Assembly (NCBI GenBank): GCA_028023455.1
Contig: JAQFVV010000042.1
Span: 6,099,922 to 6,163,921, forward strand
DNA: 64,000 bases
Direction of reading: 5' to 3'
Source of the DNA: Epiperipatus broadwayi
Taxonomy: Eukaryota > Onychophora > Udeonychophora > Euonychophora > Peripatidae
The translations under genes were made by a program, and so were the position numbers. The notes under the pieces are model-generated. The model was not told the DNA's origin, did no database searches, and saw only the letters and a program-made list of their open reading frames with translations. This document shows, piece after piece, positions 60,511 to 64,000 of this stretch; position 1 is the stretch's first letter, and each line of letters starts with the position of its first letter.

Positions 60511-60704
60511 TTATGTTAAGTCATAATACACTAGATTGATGTATGGGATTATTTGCCATTATCATGTGAGCAACTTGTTTGAATTTTTTTCTTTGTATCT
60601 TTATCTCTCTATCCTATATTTTTGTATTTTCCCATTGAACATATTTTCATTAGTGCATATATGGACTGCTACTTTAGACACATATGTTTTCTCTTTTCTA
60701 ATCA

Positions 60705-61565
60705 TCAATTTGTGCTTTTGCAATCTTTTTTCAATGGGGCGATTGATGTCACCAATATACATGATTCCACATTCACCTGTATTTCATAGGTACAGTTTTT
60801 CCTTTTTGTTATTTTATATTTAGGCTTTGAAGATGTTAAAATTCCTTGTAGAGTGGTATGGCTCTGGAAAGCTCTTCTTATATCATATTGTTTGCAGGTT
60901 TTCTTTAATTTGTCTAGAATTCCTGGTATGTATGGATATACTATAATACCAATAAAAGTTTTTTCATAGTTTATTTTGTGTCTATTTGAGGTTTTCTTAA
61001 TAAGAGCTGATGGATAACCATTCTTCATGAGAGTTTGTTCTATGTAGATATTTTTTTGCTCTGTTGAGTAATGAAAGTATAATCCAATGTTTTGTATTTC
61101 TGATGTAATTGGATATATATGCTACATATTTTCCTGTATGTGTGGAATTTATGTAAACTATAGTTTTTATTTTTGCCATGAGGGAGTCTTGTCACAAGAA
61201 TATCATAAGAATATCTAAGAATACCAATTTTTGTTCTTTGTTCTAATTCACTTGAAGGTTGTTGATTGTTTCCAGAAAATTTATAGTAATGCTTCATCAT
61301 GTGGCCATATAACAAATGAATCAATGTAGTGAAGCCATACTTTAAGGGTGTATGGAGTAGACGTTATGGCTGTGGTTTCAAGTTCTTCTATGTAAATATC
61401 ACTAGTCCGGGATGACAATGATGAGCCAATAGCCATCCCTTGATATTATTGGAAAAATTCTGTGTTGTGTTGAGAATATGTTGATGTCAAGCAGAATGTT
61501 AATAGTCCATTATACCATCAATAGGGAGAATTCAAAAAATGCTGCTCACATGACAGTGGCAACTA
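60705..61565 (-). pseudogene. Penelope-like element: reverse transcriptase and GIY-YIG region
   Basis: From high to low coordinates: LLTFCLTSTYSQHNTEFF, QGMAIGSSLSSRTSDIYIEE (the G.(P/A)(M/I)GSPLS block), LKVWLHYIDSFVIWPH (RT block C; the usual YVDD is YIDS), then VYINSTHTGKYVAYIS, LLNRAK, KTFIGIIVYPYIPGILDKLK, KKTCKQYDIRRAFQSHTTLQ and KNCTYEIQV, leading into the GIY-YIG endonuclease linker. This order is specific to Penelope-like elements. Several stops and frame changes; the N-terminal RT blocks and most of the endonuclease are missing. It lies antisense to the BTAF1 gene. Confidence 0.85.
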
Positions 61566-61604
61566 ATTCCATAAGTCAATGTAGAAGTGACTATAAAAGA
61601 TCTC

Positions 61605-61850
61605 TGGAAACCACTAATTAACTTTGCTCTCAGGAAGAAATAGAGAAATCTGGAGGAACTTCATAGATAAGTATGTGATATTTCTACTGACTGTTGCCTT
61701 TGGCAGAATGGCACCATTGGTTAGAGCATTACCTTAGATTTCAATATTCAAGAATCTAAAGACTCAGGTTAGATTTGCATGCTAGTTCTGTCACTGGTCA
61801 AGCCAGCAACACCTGAAGAAGAGAAGAGAATAAGGCCACTTGAAAGTTTG
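61605..61850 (+). mobile_element. tRNA-derived SINE-like repeat B, + strand copy
   Basis: Inverted relative of 60280-60510 along most of its length: ACTAATTAACTTTGCTCTC, TTTCTACTGACTGTTGCC, TTTGGCAGAATG, A box TGGTTAGAGCATTACC (61718-61733), a diverged B box (GGTTAGATTTGC), CTGTCACTGGTCAAGCCAGC and a GAAGAAGAGAAGAGAATAAG tail. With the other copy it brackets the Penelope-like fragment. Either two SINE insertions or inverted terminal repeats of the element. Confidence 0.65.
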
Positions 61851-61937
61851 TTTATATACTAATCTATATACTATTACTAACAATGGCAAGTAATTGGAAA
61901 ATAAAGTTAAAATTTTTTCTGAAGACATTTAATATTA

Positions 61938-61985
61938 AAACAGGTAAAACTCTCCATACAGTAATGCCACTCAGTGCAAGCCAAA
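61938..61985 (+). mobile_element. Half copy of the TTAA-type MITE
   Basis: AAAACAGGTAAAACTCTCCA, then TACAGTAATGCCACTCAGTGC, matches one arm of the MITEs at 53755 and 62319. No second arm follows. Confidence 0.7.
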
Positions 61986-62318
61986 GAAATAAATGGACGC
62001 AAGTATCTTGTACCTACTCATCCAATATCCCCAGACTAGTTTCTAACTTGTGGCTTTAATCAGTGAGGAACTTTGGATCTGAGAGTACTGCACCTAGATC
62101 TTAGGATCTAATGCCACTCTCCAGCAGCCACCTTTTATTTCTACTTAACTGCAAAACTATGAGTCTAAAATTGAAAACATAATAATATTTTCAATCCAAG
62201 CTCATTAGCTTATATAGTCATATTGGTCTGAACTCAGTTCAGTGCCCATACATTTTGGGGTCTTTGTTTCTTTAATAACCATAGCCACCAATATTCTATT
62301 AGGTAGGATTGGTATTAA

Positions 62319-62506
62319 ATCACTAAACATCACATGATCACCATTTCTTATGCTTGCTCAAGCTGTTAAAGCAAGCAAAACTCTTCGTACAGTAGTGCCA
62401 CTCAGTAGTGCTGGTTTGCACTTAGTGGCATTGCTATACGAAGATTTTGCCTGTTTTAACAGCTTGAGTCAGCATAAGAAATGGTGATCATGTGATGTTT
62501 AGTGGT
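62319..62506. mobile_element. Palindromic TTAA-type MITE, full copy
   Basis: 188 bp between TTAA duplications (62315-62318 and 62507-62510). Left arm ATCACTAAACATCACATGAT, CACCATTTCTTATGCT...CTCAAGCTGTTAAA; right arm is its complement ending ATCATGTGATGTTTAGTGGT. The arms pair over almost their whole length with a short centre near CAGTAGTGCTGG. TTAA duplications are typical of piggyBac- and Kolobok-type transposons, so it is probably mobilised by one of these. Confidence 0.85.
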
Positions 62507-62850
62507 TTAATACATTTAATATTAGATATTAGATGATAGAAAAAGTTCAACATATAACTAAAATGCTATCATTATAAATCTTCAGGAAAACACTGAATAT
62601 GTGAATGTCTGTTGTTTTTTTTCTCCCCTCTCAAAGTACTAAGGAAGTCAATAAATTCAATTAATATGTTTAGTTTTCTTTCTTGGTTAATGGTTATATG
62701 TTCGTAGTTTCTAAATTTCATCTAGCTTTATGTGATTTTAGAAATAGTGATACACACACTTATCTCTGATACCGGTGAATAAGTTTTTAGTTTATTGACA
62801 TTTTAATTTATTTGTGCAGTAAATTGTGATTTTGATTCTCAAATAGTTTT

Positions 62851-64000
62851 GGTACCACAACATCGGATGATCCACACCACTCGATGGCGCTGTTGCTAGT
62901 GCAAAACAAGTAGATGTAACGTTACTGGCTTTTTTTTTTTTAAAAAAAAAACATTTGGTCTTTTTTTTTTTGGATTTATTTTGATTTTTTTACCGAGCTT
63001 ATTTTCATTTTTTAAAAATAAATATAACGTTTTTTTTTTTTAAAAAAAAAAAAAATTCGGTCTTTTTTTGGGGGGATTTATTTTGATTTTTGATTTTTTT
63101 AAAACATTTAATTTTTTTTATTCATAAACAAATATGTATAACTTGTTTTTTTTTTTTTTTAAAACATTCTTCATTTGATTTTTCACCGTTTTTTTATATT
63201 AGTATGTAATAAACTCTATTAACGAGTATGTGCATGTATTTATATTGTGATCTATTAACAAGTATGTGCGTGCATTTATATTGCGTACATTAATTAATCA
63301 ATTCTGTATGCGTATAATGACCTATACATAGTTATATTTTAAAATGATTAAACTAAAATAAGTAATAAGCATCATTGTATGTGTAGAAACGCACTTATGT
63401 ATATATGCGAAGGAAACTATAATGTGATAGATTTTGTGAACAGTATAACTTTTCTAAATTATCTCTTTTAAGTTATTAAATTTATAAACTTTTTTGTATT
63501 CGCATATAAATTTTAAATCCAGGGGTGACTGTCTTATACATATAGTAGAACGTTGACAACTTAAATCTCTTTAAGAAAAGAGAATCAAGGTCATCGGTTT
63601 CTCAGAAATACCTCTCATTAAATTGAAATCTGAAATTTTAAAGATGATTTTAAAATAAAGTTAAAAAACAAAGAGAAAATTATTGAACCAGCAGCTGAAT
63701 CTTTTGTCTTTGCTAAAATTTATTAGAGTTATTAAAACTTAAGAATTTAAAACTCAAAATTGTAAACTACTTAATAGCATTTGAGGGGGTGAGAAAGATT
63801 TGCTATAAAAAACCCAGTTTGAATTCAAAAGAAACTGACTCTTATCATTGTGCAAATCAAATACAGCCATATGCTATGCGCAAATTTACGATGTCGGCCA
63901 TTGGTCTAGGAGATGGAGGAGTTCAGAACAGCAGCCTACCAAGAAGCCACCAAGAATGAAGCAGCCCGCCAGTGAATGTTAAGTGCCTACGCCATGTAAG
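62851..64000 (+). mobile_element. Diverged relative of family III, cut by the window end
   Basis: The start GGTACCACAACATCGGATGA then TCCACACCACTCGATGGCG aligns with the family III terminus (TCCACACCGCATGATGGCG), followed by T/A-rich runs and, near 63530-63580, ATATAGTAGAACGTTGACAA, matching ATATAGTAAAATGTTTACAA at about 26079. The right end would lie outside the window. No protein is encoded. Confidence 0.6.
63880..64000. other. GC-richer terminal patch
   Basis: The last 120 bases are less AT-rich (ATGTCGGCCATTGGTCTAGG..., AAGAAGCCACCAAGAATGAA). A short open frame is possible but there is no family resemblance, and the window ends before it can be judged. Confidence 0.3.

Noticed and set aside
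1-64000. A bacterial-type defence system, operon or integrated prokaryotic island
   Set aside because: No prokaryotic gene organisation or ribosome-binding-site-led frames. All coding evidence is from spliced eukaryotic exons or eukaryotic transposons.

Overview
This is a strongly AT-rich eukaryotic (metazoan, almost certainly invertebrate) window. The only host gene I can support is the 5' part of an orthologue of BTAF1/Mot1, the SNF2-family ATPase that removes TATA-binding protein from DNA. It lies on the + strand as six short coding exons (8256-8379, 40816-40930, 44847-44984, 53099-53271, 56537-56682, 57783-57900). All introns are GT-AG and the phases fit exactly, giving 231 continuous residues of the conserved N-terminal part. 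The first coding exon (a few codons) was not found, and the ATPase end lies beyond the window. Introns are long (about 32.4, 3.9, 8.1, 3.3 and 1.1 kb, then more than 6 kb). Lineage cannot be fixed. The long introns and the mix of RTE-like LINEs, Ty3/gypsy, Penelope-like and Tigger-like elements suggest an arthropod or another invertebrate with a large genome.

Nearly everything else is intron filled with mobile elements, many nested. 0-8 kb: AT-rich sequence with one copy (2673-4566) of a 1.9-kb terminal-inverted-repeat element (family I, 6-bp target duplications). 8-16 kb: exon 2, then a hAT-like element (8811-10300) carrying a second inverted-repeat element, a 1.8-kb foldback element with G-rich tandem arms (13190-15016) into which a tiny tRNA-derived SINE has inserted, and a 365-bp palindrome. 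16.6-20 kb: a LINE remnant (- strand) broken by the second family I copy and by a SINE with a perfect 16-bp target duplication. 24.6-32 kb: two copies of a tandem-repeat-bearing repeat (family IV), one split by a 1.9-kb element (family III) with a perfect 8-bp target duplication. 37.4-38.2 kb: an unidentified tandem-plus-inverted insertion with a 15-bp target duplication.

40-45 kb: exons 3 and 4 with an RTE-like LINE and an older second LINE between them. 46.8-52.3 kb: a decayed Ty3/gypsy LTR retrotransposon with both LTRs, a primer-binding site and a mutated pol. 53-58 kb: exons 5-7, a TTAA-type MITE and a Tigger/pogo transposase fragment. 60-62.5 kb: a Penelope-like reverse-transcriptase/GIY-YIG fragment flanked by inverted SINE-like repeats, plus more MITE copies. 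The window ends in a diverged, incomplete relative of family III.

No RNA gene, CRISPR array, operon or second host gene could be supported. The most unusual material is the 340-bp tandem/inverted insertion, the foldback element, the SINE that duplicated codons without closing its reading frame, and the uncatalogued inverted-repeat families.
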